This document shows, in pieces, positions 24,414 through 34,858 of a DNA stretch of 64,000 nt. Source of the DNA: Archegozetes longisetosus (taxonomy: Eukaryota; Arthropoda; Arachnida; Sarcoptiformes; Trhypochthoniidae); contig JAEMBT020000004.1 of NCBI GenBank assembly GCA_018873245.2, positions 9,792,652-9,856,651 of the forward strand, given 5' to 3'. The number at the start of each line of letters is the position of its first letter. Positions within the stretch are counted from its first letter, which is position 1. The notes below the pieces were generated by a model that was given only the letters and a program-made list of their open reading frames with translations, searched no databases and had not been told where the DNA came from. Made by a program: the position numbers and the translations under genes.

Positions 24414-26617
24414 TCAGAATATCAACTTTAATCGAAACACCACTTCCAATAACTGGAAAGTTTCCATTACTTCCATGAATGACAGTCAATTGACATTTGA
24501 AGACGAAGATATTTTGTCAAGTCTCACCACTTCTTCAATTATTTGGATTGTTATTTACATTCATGGTATTGTCAATTAATTAGTTTTGATTTGCTTTGAT
24601 CCAATTGAATCTAATTTTTCGATAGCATTTATTGCGGCGTTCGGTCTGTTTCTTCTCTCTACCCGTCATTTGCTAACAATTTATGTTTGGTTGGCATCGA
24701 TTGGAGTTATTCTTTGGTCGTACATTTGCAATGAAGAATATAACAAATATGTTTTTAATATCAAACAATCAACACTAGCCTACGAACTCATTTCATTTAA
24801 TTTAAACGCTATCTTTAGATTCATTGGAAATTATGCGTTTCAGGTATTTATCGCTTTTCAGTCTTGAGTTGGACTGAATTGAACTCAAGTTTCAATTCTT
24901 ATTGCAGGTCTTTCTGGCGATCTGTTTTTGTTTTGCATCGCGAACATCTCAGGATATAATCCCAAAACGTTTAGTTGGGGTCACTTTTATAGCTCCGAAC
25001 GTAATCTCTCTACTTCCTGCTATCCCTACAGTCTTTCTCGCTGTTAGTCCAATGATATCGGCCTCGATTGCTTTTCTATATATTATATTGAATTTAATTG
25101 GCAATATAAAAGAAATATTTTTAGCAGTTTATTCTGATATTCAATGGTCGCGAACAGTAGTTCGCAACTACGGTCTATACACTTTGCTCGAGAGCCAATG
25201 GATCCGATTACATGTTCCACAGGTTTCTGACTTACCTTCATATAAATGACATGACCTGATTAATTGATTTGAATGTAATACTATTTATTGTTATTTTCTT
25301 TTAATTGAAAGGTTTTGCGTGTGTTTTGGTTGACCCGATTGACAGAACAGGCGATCTTTCTGATCGCTGATTCCACTCATAAACAATACCTATCAACTGG
25401 TATAATAGCTCTAACGTTTGAGAGTCAACCCTTTTGGGCCAACGTTAAACAGCTTATGGTTAGAGGCTGTGAAACCATAGTCGCAGTTTTGGGAATGACT
25501 TCTGTATTATCGGGTATTTCACACCAAATCGGATGTATTATGCAATCATTTCTGCTCGTTGAAGATCCAGAGGACCGTTCGATAGGGACTGTTTCGGCGA
25601 TACTTTTCTTTATCCTTGCTCTGCAAACGGGACTCACAGGAATGGAGCCCGAAAAACGATTTTTGAGACTATATCGCAATCTATGTTTACTTTTTACTGC
25701 AATACTTCATTTCATTCACAATATGGTCAGTCCATTACTATTCTCTTTGAGCGCATCAAGAAATATGTCAATCAGTCGTCATGGGAGAGCTCTAATAGTC
25801 TGCATATTTTTGATCGCGTTTCCAACTTGGTTCTTGTTCTATCTTTGGACACACCATGCTATCTCTACTTGGCTTTTGGCCGTCTCGGCGTTCAGTATCG
25901 AAGTCGTCATTAAAGTCAGTTTAATGTCTTTCAGCATTTCTCTTTCCCTTGACCACACAAAGTTCATTAATTTTCTAAACCTTGACTTTTTAGGTCATTA
26001 TTTCTTTATTAATTTATGGTTTATTCATGATCGATGCCTTCCGTACTTCGATGTGGGAACAATTGGATGATTATGTTTATTATATACGATCCACGGGAAA
26101 CTCAATTGAATTTGTTTTCGGCATTTTCTTGTTTTTCAACGGCGCCTGGATCTTGCTGTTCGAATCGGGTGGAACTATAAGAGCACTAATGATGTGTATT
26201 CACGCCTATTTCAATATCTGGTTGCAAGCAAAAGCTGGTAATCAATCTAATCTTATTCTCAATTTTTCATCAAATTCATTAATTAGATTTAATTTTCACT
26301 CATTTTCGAAAGGATGGAAAACATTTATCAAGCGCCGAAATGCTGTTCATAAAATTAATTCACTGCCAGAAGCGTCTGAAGAACAACTCCGAAATTTTGA
26401 TGATGTTTGTGCGATCTGTTATCAAGAGTTGACGACTGCTCGAATCACTAAATGCAATCACTATTTCCATGGCGTATGTCTTCGCAAATGGCTTTATGTG
26501 CAAGACATATGTCCCCTCTGTCACGAAACTCTATATAATTTGAATGATAATAACGATGAGACTGATAGTAGAGAAGGGAACTTGCTTAATAATGATGGAC
26601 ATCAACATCAAGATTGA
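24232..26617 (+). CDS. Trc8: TRC8 / RNF139, ER-membrane RING-H2 E3 ubiquitin ligase
   Basis: Six exons: 24232-24565, 24626-24843, 24908-25222, 25312-25914, 25994-26237 and 26313-26617, giving 672 residues (human RNF139 is 664). TRC8 is a multi-spanning ER protein with a sterol-sensing-like membrane region. It ubiquitinates ER clients and links sterol status to protein turnover. Family landmarks seen: the N-terminus VVLRVPPIFIMDSIL; VLRVFWLTRLTEQA; TVLGMTSVLSG-like text at the end of the transmembrane block; LFFILALQTGL; MWEQLDDYVYYIRSTG; HAYFNIWLQAKAGWKTF. The cytosolic RING-H2 begins near residue 604 (CAICYQEL...CNHYFHGVCLRKWL...CPLC). An Asn-rich run at residues 39-68, encoded partly by an AAT microsatellite, is specific to this copy. 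Intron 5 (26238-26312) is 75 bp, in frame and stop-free. It is removed here because homology joins directly (QAKAGWKTF). Start chosen at ATG 24232; upstream codons in frame are not ATG. Confidence 0.96.
24387..24414. repeat. (AAT)n microsatellite inside TRC8 coding exon 1
   Basis: About nine AAT units in frame, encoding polyasparagine. Flanking codons (AAC, AAT, AGT) suggest an older, partly interrupted Asn/Ser tract. Confidence 0.92.
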
Positions 26618-27174
26618 AGTTCAAACAGTCATGTCTTATACAATTATTTATACAATAATATGAAAAATTAATTATAAGAATCAAAATTAATCAAATTCGG
26701 GTATACCGTACGAATGGATTTGTGTTATTTCTCAGAGGAAGAAATGCGTCCCTTAAGTAAAAGTAATCTAATTGCGGATACTATTCAATAGTACATAATC
26801 TTTTACGGTATTTATCCTAAATTTGATACTATAATTCTTATTGTTGGCTTGTATATTCCTTTCATTGTAACTAGTTTATCAGATGTTGATATTTTAATTT
26901 TTTAATAAATTTATTTCAAATTTTTCATCAGTTTACTCAATCTTTGAAGCCCTTCTCAGGGAACACAACCTTCATTATCACACCAGATCAGATAAAGTTA
27001 GCAGTCATGAAAAAATTTACAAGCTATAGTATGTTAAATCTGTCGATATTATTTTAAAGATCAGATATTGTCTCTGTTGTAATACCTGTCAGTTCACTCA
27101 ACATTACGTTATGTTATACAACTTTTGTATTAACATTTAGAGTACACATTACAAGAAACGTAAAATAAAAAAAA
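26618..27174. other. TRC8 3' flank
   Basis: Non-coding AT-rich spacer between the TRC8 stop and the tRNA gene. An AATAAA at 26904-26909 is a plausible TRC8 poly(A) signal. Nothing else was recognised. Confidence 0.55.
27167..27174 (-). terminator. RNA polymerase III terminator of tRNA-Glu
   Basis: Eight A on the plus strand, which is eight T on the transcribed minus strand, directly after the tRNA discriminator base. This is the standard Pol III stop. Confidence 0.85.
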
Positions 27175-27246
27175 CTCCGATGCCGGGAATCGAACCCGGG
27201 CCTTCTGGGTGAAAGCCAGATATCCTAGCCACTAGACCACATCGGA
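27175..27246 (-). tRNA. tRNA-Glu (anticodon UUC)
   Basis: 72 bases on the minus strand that fold as a full cloverleaf. The acceptor is TCCGATG/CATCGGA. The D-arm GTCTAGTGGCTAGGAT contains the A box. The anticodon stem TCTGG/CCAGA holds loop CTTTCAC, so the anticodon is TTC. The T-arm CCGGG-TTCGATT-CCCGG contains the B box. The discriminator is G at 27175 and no intron is seen. This nuclear Glu tRNA reads GAA/GAG codons. It lies between TRC8 and BRD8, antisense to both. Confidence 0.98.
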
Positions 27247-27667
27247 AACACATGTGAGTATCATCCTTCCTATGCCTCAAAAACGTAAACTGGACTTCTG
27301 GTGAATAATATCTTATACAATGAAGCCTCAAAAGAATTCCAAGGCTTTGATTATTTAAAGCCATATTTACTCTCAAATACAGACTATAAAAAAATTTTGG
27401 CAAAGTGAAATTTTAAAATTGATTGATTTGCACAACATATTTGAAGAAATACTAAATATTATAAATGAGTAGTTTACTTGACGCAAACTGTATTTTGAAT
27501 GAAAAATGAATGAAATAAAAAGTGGGCCGAATGCATAAAATAACTGATTACATTATTTATGTCTAATTCTACAATACTTGAAAAGATCGTCAGTTGCCGT
27601 AAAACAAAAATAAAAAAAGACATCTGTTTTATCGAATGGTATAAAAAATAAGATATATTTATCGCAA
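27247..27667. other. Spacer between tRNA-Glu and BRD8
   Basis: About 420 bases upstream of BRD8 and upstream of the tRNA on the other strand. It presumably holds the BRD8 promoter. No specific element was recognised. Confidence 0.5.
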
Positions 27668-30564
27668 ATGAATTCAAATTCAGCCATAAATCAAAGTAAG
27701 AATTGATTCAGAAATGGATTAATTTACATAATATCTAATTGTATTTTTGTTTTATTAATGATTGAATAGAGTCTCGTCTGAGACAAGTGCCGATTGATGT
27801 CTGGTCCACAAGAGAAAAATTGGCGTTGGCTTCAAGTGTCCAAAAGAGCGGTGACCAGAACTGGTTCGACTGATTATTATTATTATTAATTCAATATTTA
27901 TATTCTAAATATGTTCAATTCATTTAATTTGATTTATAAGGAGCTCAGTCAGTCGTCCGCTTAAGTCATTTGGTGAACCGAATCGACCCAATGACTGGTT
28001 TCATCAAAAGTATTGTGCGCTTCAATACCAGGAATTGTTAGAAAAGATTGAGCCAGAATTACCAAAGTATTAAATTTATATTATTCTGATTCGTTCATTC
28101 TCTATACTCTTGTTGTTAATTAAAGGCGAAAAAGAGGTGAAAGAGGAGAAGATATCGCAGAAGATCGTATCGTTAGAAATTTGACAAATGAAAGGATTGA
28201 AGAACTGAGAAAAATAACAGCCTTTGAAAGAGATCTAATCAATAAAATCAAACGTGACGTCGAGCTGCTTCGAAACAATCAAATGGACGAGAATAGAATG
28301 AAAGAACTTTGGAACCAAATGAAAGAAAAAGAAAAAACTGAAAAGGAGGCAGAGATTAAACACAAAAAATGGTTAGAAGAAAGAGAAATCAAAATCGCAC
28401 AAATGAAAGCCGCCAGAGGTTCGCCTCATACCAGACAAAAGGCAGCAATTACTGCATCGCCTGCAATCCAATCATTACCTTCAACAACAACCACTTCAGA
28501 ATCTTCGGCCAAATCACCTCTTAATGAACCGCTAAAAGTAGACATTGATTCCGATACGCCAACAACTACTACAGCCGTCACTCCAACCAATGAAAACAAG
28601 TTAACGCTTCCGTTATCGGCTCCATCAACTTCACCACTTCTGACATCATTACTTCAAAGCCCAACACCTTCGACACCAACTATTTTATCGCCAAACAAAA
28701 GCGGATTATCTTCGAATACTTTCGCTCGTCAGATACCCTCAAGTCCCGTTTCAAGTACTGTTGTCCCAATAACAAGGCGTCCATCAATACATTCTTCACC
28801 CGAAAAAGTTGGACTCAATTCACCCGAAAAGAATGAATCAGTTACTAATTCAACTACTGTCAGTCCTGTCACCAGTACTGGTAATAGTAATACAAACGCA
28901 CAACAAATTTCATCCCCGACTTTGTCTAAGTTGCTTGAAATGCCTCCGAGCGCTGACAGAAAAATTCCGCCATTACCTATCATTGAGGCTCAAGTCACGC
29001 AACAACAGGAACAAAAACAGCAAAATCAGGGTTCAGATCAAACACAAGAAGTTGTAGAGCTAAAAGAATCACAAGAGCCTTCAGTGAGTAAAGAAACACG
29101 TGTTGGTTCTCCTGTTAAGTCTCCGACAAAATTAAGTTATCAAAAACAAGATACCGACACTACGGCTGAAGCTCGAAAAGAAGAATCGATTGAACGATTG
29201 TCTCAGAGCACGGATCAAATCGATGACTCTAATCTCGAGAAAGCTGATAAAGCGCCTAAAACTCCAAATGTTGATCTGAGAGATAAAATCCAAGAATCAG
29301 AAAAACCGAGTGATAGCAGAACTGCTGAATCAGTTGTGACTCTTGACATAAAACGAGAAATGGTTGAGCCTGTTCCTGAAGATGAACGAGAAGAAGAAAT
29401 GCCGCAAAATATTACAATTAAAGAAGAGCCGATGGACACGACTGCAAGCATAACACCTGATGTTCCTAAACCTTCGCCCTCGGTTTCAGTGTCGACCCGA
29501 GCCAAACGCAAGAAAACTCCAACTCTCACTCTTCCTATCACCCCGACTGCTACGCGAAGGTCAGGAAGAGTGAAAGCACTGAGAGATTCAAAAGCAGCAA
29601 CTGATGAGTCGACTGAGGCGAGCGATCAGTCGGCAGCAAATACACCACAAGCACCGAAAAAGCGCGGAAGTGTTGATGACACGACTGAGACATCAATGAG
29701 TGAAGAATCGATGGACGCCAAAATGGCAACGACGGCACCACTAAATGAATCACTGCCGAACAGTCCAGCGTCCTCTATATTGCAAACTGAGGATAATGAA
29801 AACACAAAAGAATATAAAACATGGAAAAAGGCTATCATGATTGTATGGAAGGGCGCGAGTACTCATAAAAACGCTTCACTTTTCTTACAACCCGTCACTG
29901 AAAGCGAAGCTGAAGGTTATACTGATATCGTTCACAGACCTATTGATTTGACATCTATTAAGAAGCGAATAGAAAACGGGACCATTCGAACAACTGCTGA
30001 GTTTCAACGCGACATTATGCTTATGTTTCAAAATGCCATCATGTTTAATAATGCCAATCATGATGTCCACAGAATGGCTGTCGAAATGCAAAAAGAAACC
30101 ATTGCTAGTATTGAAGACTTCATCGAAACACAACAGCAGAACAATCAAACCACTGAATCTAAATTAAGAGGTCGTGAAAGAAGAAGTGCTGCTATTGTTT
30201 CGCCTTTGATTGAAGTAAGGAAATTGAAAATTAAACTAAAGTTTCTCTCAACTAATTAATAGAAGTATTCAATTTGTAATTGCTATTAATCAAAGAAATA
30301 ATTTTAATGAGTAATCAATTAATTGAATCTATCCATTTATTTATTTATAAAATAATTATTTACATAATTGAACCAATATTTGTAAGGTACAAACAGCTTT
30401 ACAGAGACAATTATTTCTGTTGAAAAATGACTTAATTATAATCTTTTCTTCTAAATGTGTAGAACGAAGTTTCTGGTCGTCGTAAGAGCCGTGGTGCTTC
30501 AACTGATACCGATTCGGGTTCAACAGCTCAGACAAAATCTGCCGTTAAGAAAAAGAAAGCTTAA
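27668..30564 (+). CDS. BRD8: BRD8-like bromodomain protein (Tip60/NuA4 complex)
   Basis: Five exons: 27668-27695, 27770-27863, 27941-28066, 28126-30214 and 30463-30564, 812 residues. BRD8 is a nuclear subunit of the Tip60/NuA4 histone acetyltransferase complex that binds acetylated chromatin. The N-terminal SANT-like region is conserved across three tiny exons (STREKLALASSVQKSGDQNW, then SVSRPLKSFGEPNRPNDWF, KYCALQY), followed by KRKRGERG and a charged coiled coil (VRNLTNERIEELRK). The middle (about residues 170-640) is Ser/Thr/Pro-rich and probably disordered. A single bromodomain lies at about 645-750 (YKTWKKAIMIVWKG, HRPIDLTSIKKRIENG, AIMFNNANHDVHRMA) with the acetyl-lysine-binding Asn in MFNNANHDV. 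The C-terminus is Lys/Arg-rich, ending KKKKA. The W codon TG|G split between exons 2 and 3 fixes both splice sites. A possible poly(A) signal is at 30729-30734. It is tail-to-tail with GINS2, 217 bp apart. Confidence 0.95.
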
Positions 30565-30781
30565 ATGAAACCCAAACCTGTAAAAAAAACATCACATCTT
30601 TCATCAAATGGCGCAACAACTTATTAAAAAAAATAATCACATAGATTGGTTTTACATGAAATTTTGATATTTATCAGTCATTCAAAAATATTTTTCACTT
30701 CAAATCTAATGTAAACACAATTAGTCTAAATAAAACAAAATTAGCATAATTTCAATAGAAGACGGATAATTATTATAGTAG

Positions 30782-31324
30782 CTAAACGTGTTTATTAGCG
30801 GAAGCGATAGCTAAAGATTTTCTCAATTGTTGCAACTGATTGAAACTGTTTTGAATAATTTGTTTAACTAATTGAAGCTCAGCTTTAGTTGCATTATTAA
30901 GAGTGACGTCTCCGATGAAAAGCGAGTCCTTTTGTTGAGCCACACGAAACAGTTGATGAGCACTCAATCGAAGAATAGCTTCTCTTCTCTCAATCAGTTC
31001 AGAACAGTTGACACTACAATTAAACTGTTGTTCCAATAGTTTAAGAGTTTCTCTCCAATAGATTGTTGGCATTTCAATAAGTCTTTCAGTTTCCTGTTCT
31101 TGTCTTTCTTGCAATTCAGGTAATGATTGGATCCAATTCGGTGCAGATATAGTACACTTGTTTTGTCGATGAAGATTGAAAGCTAACCAAAGCGGTACTC
31201 GGATTGGAATCGATGGCAGGAATGGCCCGAAGTCACCACTTATTAGATTCAATTGTTTGTTGTATTTAAATAATGGAATTATTTCTATGAGTTCGTCTTC
31301 GGCTAAGAATTCGCAAAATTCCAT
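30782..31324 (-). CDS. GINS2: GINS complex subunit 2 (PSF2)
   Basis: Intronless, 180 residues (human PSF2 is 185). GINS2 is one of four subunits of the GINS ring, part of the CMG (Cdc45-MCM-GINS) replicative helicase in the nucleus. Seen: the conserved N-terminus [18 protein letters not shown], the signature [20 protein letters not shown] with LHRQNKC, and then the helical region ([15 protein letters not shown]). The start is ATG at 31324-31322 (minus strand), giving [12 protein letters not shown], which matches the family start. The frame is open a little farther upstream but without an ATG. It diverges from INTS8 across 315 bp and converges with BRD8. Confidence 0.95.
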   Translation of the reverse strand: MEFCEFLAEDELIEIIPLFKYNKQLNLISGDFGPFLPSIPIRVPLWLAFNLHRQNKCTISAPNWIQSLPELQERQEQETERLIEMPTIYWRETLKLLEQQFNCSVNCSELIERREAILRLSAHQLFRVAQQKDSLFIGDVTLNNATKAELQLVKQIIQNSFNQLQQLRKSLAIASANKHV

Positions 31325-31458
31325 TGCTTGTGATCTTTGACTCAATTATATTAATTATTCAGTTGAATACAAACTGTATTCCAATCAAAATCGATGACAA
31401 CTTTATAGATGAGTTTGTACTGATTTCGACTTTTCAATAGATAGTCACTGAATGCCTG

Positions 31459-31466
31459 TTTCGCGC
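31459..31466. promoter_or_regulatory. E2F-type motif TTTCGCGC
   Basis: Exact match to the TTTSSCGC consensus, 135 bp upstream of the GINS2 start codon, in an AT-rich region where CG-rich words are rare. Confidence 0.55.
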
Positions 31467-31491
31467 TCTATTTAAGAGATATTAACATAAA

Positions 31492-31499
31492 TGACGTCA
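31492..31499. promoter_or_regulatory. CRE palindrome TGACGTCA
   Basis: Perfect 8-base ATF/CREB palindrome, 141 bp upstream of the INTS8 start codon and 26 bp from the E2F-type motif. Confidence 0.55.
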
Positions 31500-31639
31500 A
31501 TTAACAATAAGCAATAAGTAAACAATTTTTTTGCGAACATTCAGTAATGCTTTCACCGAATCTAGTATTCAATTGATTTCTATTAACTATTACTTTAAGT
31601 TAGTTGACATCAATTAGATTCGATCTTAATTTGATCAAA

Positions 31640-34354
31640 ATGTCGAATATCGTTGATGTACATCCGAATGGCTTTCAAATTCCAGCTCCAGTCAAAACTC
31701 TATGGTTTGAGTTTTTACTGAACCCGAAACTGCTTGAATCGCATCTCAAGAACGAGTCTGCGAGTCCACAACCATTTGAATTAATCAGTCAATTGTTGAC
31801 CAATGCCTTAACCACTCCGACTACAACATTATCTGCTTTGACCACAACTCAAAATGGAAACGAAGAGATAAATGGTTTAGGTTTGACACCACAACAGATG
31901 ATTAAGAAAGACATGGATAACAAGAAAAGTATTGCCATCAGATACCTGTCGTTCAAAATAATGGCTCATTTGAATTGGGATTTAAGCCAATTGGAGAATA
32001 ATCTCCCGTCAACACAACAAGACTTTCTTTTGAGTGAATTTATTCGTTATTGTGATTATAACAATGCGCCGACAAGTTGCAAACTATTTGCATGTATTTT
32101 GTATTATCGATGGATTTTGCGGTATATCATCAAATCTAACTATCCTTTACGTCTACCTAAAGGACCCACAATCCCCTTAACATTACAGCAACAAATTGAC
32201 CCCTGTTTCGTCTCCTCTGAAGCTCTCGATTCTCTTATGAAAAAATTACAGGAACAGTATTTCATTGCAGTCACAGATCTTGAAAAAGTTGTTATTCAAA
32301 AACAAAAAGCAAATAATCTTGAAATTTCAATGCCTGGCGTTCAGTGCTTCTCTAACTCTGACGATTCAGAGAATAATCAGTTTGTATGTGATTGGAGTAG
32401 ATCTGTCAAAATGAATACTTGCGATGTCGTTGATGACATACTCTATGACATCGGTCGTTGGTTTTTCTTTCACGAAGACTACACTAAAGCTAATACTTAT
32501 TTTGAACTCATTTCTATGAATAAAAGAGATTCGTTCAATCATTTGGATGGATATCTTGTTTCGACTCAAGACCTTATATCAGATCAACCGATAAATGGTA
32601 AAGATGTAGAACTGATTGATTTCGACCAACAGGCGAAGGATTCTATTGAAAAGATAGTGAATGGACATACATGTGATATCACCTGCTTCGAAAACAATAT
32701 TGATTTGAATGAATTAACGAATATTTTGCAATCAGCATATAAAAAATATGTTGACAAAAAACAAAGAAATCGACTCAAAAAGTTGACGAAATATTTGTCA
32801 AATAAGGTCAAAGGTTTGAGCGATCACTTGAATAAAGCCATGTTTACTAAACTGGACACTAAAACTAAAGTCATCGATGCTGATGACAGTGATGTTGAAA
32901 TGTTCGAAGAGGGAGAGATCGATACTGACGAAGATCCAGTGATCAAAGATCCGGAACTGTTATTATTAGAAGCAACAGACCCCGAACTGATTCAAAGTTT
33001 AGTTTCTAAAATTCAAAAACATCCGATGATGATCAACAGTAAATGGAGTTTGCCCTTAAGTCAAAGCAAACTACTGCACAATTTGCCTCAAACACAATAT
33101 GAAAAATGTCATATCATTTTCGCAAAAGCCAATCAACTAAGAAATGCTAAACTGTTCATCGAATCACGAGTTTTATATTTATCATTACTGGAAGACATTC
33201 AGGCGTCGTTTCCACAGTTGGCCGATGCCATCAAGTGGGAGCTATTGAGAACTGACTTAGAATATCATTTTGATTCCACTGATGTTGACGAAAGAAGAAT
33301 CACTGACTTGATTGGCAAATGTAACCGAACTTTGAGGACAATTGACAAGAAAAACATATTGGAATTTCAAGAATTGACTGAATTGTGTTGTATTTTCCTA
33401 TTGGAATCATGCGCGGCATCGCTTAAAGATTTCTATAATAGTCCAATAGCAATTATCAAGTTTTCTTCGTGTATAAGTTGGTTAGCATTTGATACTAATG
33501 CCAACTCCATCTCTACCATTGCCAAAGAATTTTGGGATTTGTTAATCAGTGCGTTCGTTAATCCAAATCTTGTCAATAAGAAATCGCAGCAAACGTTTCC
33601 TTCGTTAACATTTTCAAATTCATTCTTCAAGTTCGTGTCAAAATTTAAAGACATAACAATAATAACACTGATCATATCTTGTATGTCGAAAGTACATAAT
33701 CTGGTAAGAGACAATTCAACACAAGAACTTACAATTGCCCCTCAATTCGCATCTCTGTGGCCGTCATCTCTGAAAGACTTTAGTTCAACTCTTGACTCAA
33801 ACAACGTGTCGACAACTCTTCACCTAATGTTAGACGAATTTTTGAGTCTAAAGCCAAACGAAATAGTTTTATTGAAATGTAAAGCAGAGCTTTCATTAGT
33901 TGATTCGTTATATGCGGATGCCATCAAATATTTTACTCTGATATTAATGATAACAACAAAATATTTTACATCATTCAGTCTGGATTATACAGAAGAAGAT
34001 GCGATAATACATCGAATGATCCACTGTTGTGTCAAACTTGGATGTCATACACAGGCGGCTGTTTTGCATCAGTTGACTCGCGAACCTAATTATTCGTTGG
34101 CTTTCAAAGCGTTGGGAGAAAGAAACTGCAACGACTCCTGCGACGACTTATATGAGTGCATTTGGGACATAACTCTTCTCGAGTTTCTCGTAAATCTTCA
34201 TTCAAGAAGAGGTGAAACTGAACGTAAAACTAAAGCTATTCAACTCATAGGACAACTGGAGCTCAATTCTAACAATAACGAAACTGTCATCAAAGAAGCG
34301 GCAGATGTGAGGAGAGGCAAACTATTGCGAATCTTCGCTCGAACTTATTTATAA
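31640..34354 (+). CDS. INTS8: Integrator complex subunit 8
   Basis: Intronless, 904 residues (human INTS8 is 995). Integrator is a nuclear RNA polymerase II-associated complex that cleaves nascent RNAs. INTS8 anchors the PP2A module through an N-terminal WFEF motif, visible here at residues 22-25 (TLWFEFLLNPKLLESHL). Other landmarks: IAIRYLSFKIMAHLNWDL, YDIGRWFFFHEDYTKANTYFE (TPR-like helices), SLWPSSLKDFSS, RMIHCCVKLGCHTQAAVL, and the C-terminal YECIWDITLLEFLVNLHSRR followed by GETERKTKAIQLIGQLELN. An acidic segment near residues 420-440 (SDVEMFEEGEIDTDEDP) looks lineage-specific. Start chosen at ATG 31640, preceded by AAA. The frame is open upstream but without another ATG. Absence of introns is notable next to BRD8 and HTT. 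Confidence 0.95.
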   Translation: MSNIVDVHPNGFQIPAPVKTLWFEFLLNPKLLESHLKNESASPQPFELISQLLTNALTTPTTTLSALTTTQNGNEEINGLGLTPQQMIKKDMDNKKSIAIRYLSFKIMAHLNWDLSQLENNLPSTQQDFLLSEFIRYCDYNNAPTSCKLFACILYYRWILRYIIKSNYPLRLPKGPTIPLTLQQQIDPCFVSSEALDSLMKKLQEQYFIAVTDLEKVVIQKQKANNLEISMPGVQCFSNSDDSENNQFVCDWSRSVKMNTCDVVDDILYDIGRWFFFHEDYTKANTYFELISMNKRDSFNHLDGYLVSTQDLISDQPINGKDVELIDFDQQAKDSIEKIVNGHTCDITCFENNIDLNELTNILQSAYKKYVDKKQRNRLKKLTKYLSNKVKGLSDHLNKAMFTKLDTKTKVIDADDSDVEMFEEGEIDTDEDPVIKDPELLLLEATDPELIQSLVSKIQKHPMMINSKWSLPLSQSKLLHNLPQTQYEKCHIIFAKANQLRNAKLFIESRVLYLSLLEDIQASFPQLADAIKWELLRTDLEYHFDSTDVDERRITDLIGKCNRTLRTIDKKNILEFQELTELCCIFLLESCAASLKDFYNSPIAIIKFSSCISWLAFDTNANSISTIAKEFWDLLISAFVNPNLVNKKSQQTFPSLTFSNSFFKFVSKFKDITIITLIISCMSKVHNLVRDNSTQELTIAPQFASLWPSSLKDFSSTLDSNNVSTTLHLMLDEFLSLKPNEIVLLKCKAELSLVDSLYADAIKYFTLILMITTKYFTSFSLDYTEEDAIIHRMIHCCVKLGCHTQAAVLHQLTREPNYSLAFKALGERNCNDSCDDLYECIWDITLLEFLVNLHSRRGETERKTKAIQLIGQLELNSNNNETVIKEAADVRRGKLLRIFARTYL

Positions 34355-34858
34355 TCATTTTTATATATATATATATTGTCATTCAAATCATTTCAATGTA
34401 TCATTTAGTTACTATTTTTTCATATTAAATACCTGTTTAATTTTGACTATTGATTAATTTATTTTCTGCAAACTCAGAGCTAAATTCAATTAATTGGTTG
34501 ACTACTGCATAATTTGACTGAGATACTATAATGCTTGAGACCTTCAATTATAATGACTTATTTGATATGAAAAAAAATAATATGTTAGCAAAATAAATAT
34601 TTTAGTAGTCTATCGTGCTCCAGCTAAGTGAAAGCAGTAGAAGCAGTGTTTGACTGAAATACGATCACATCGTTTGTGAACAACAGAGGAAAGCATATGA
34701 CGAAACAGTGTTTACATTAACACAAACTTCTGTTTTGTTTTCATTAATGAGTGGCGTTTACTTTATTAACAATAATAATGGTCTCAAATGTCTAAAGCCA
34801 ACACCAATCAATAATATTTAATTAATTATTGACAAACTAATATAAATCTCTTCTCATC
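34355..34858. other. Spacer between INTS8 and HTT
   Basis: 504 bp holding the INTS8 3' end (AATAAA at 34592-34597 is one candidate poly(A) signal) and presumably the HTT promoter. AT-rich; no specific motif recognised. Confidence 0.5.

Larger units (their letters stand above)
31325..31639. promoter_or_regulatory. Shared divergent promoter of GINS2 and INTS8
   Basis: 315 bp between two divergent start codons, so both 5' UTRs and core promoters must fit here. It contains TTTCGCGC (31459-31466), a consensus E2F site, and the palindrome TGACGTCA (31492-31499), a consensus ATF/CREB site. E2F control fits a replication gene such as GINS2. Binding is not shown by the sequence. Confidence 0.7.
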
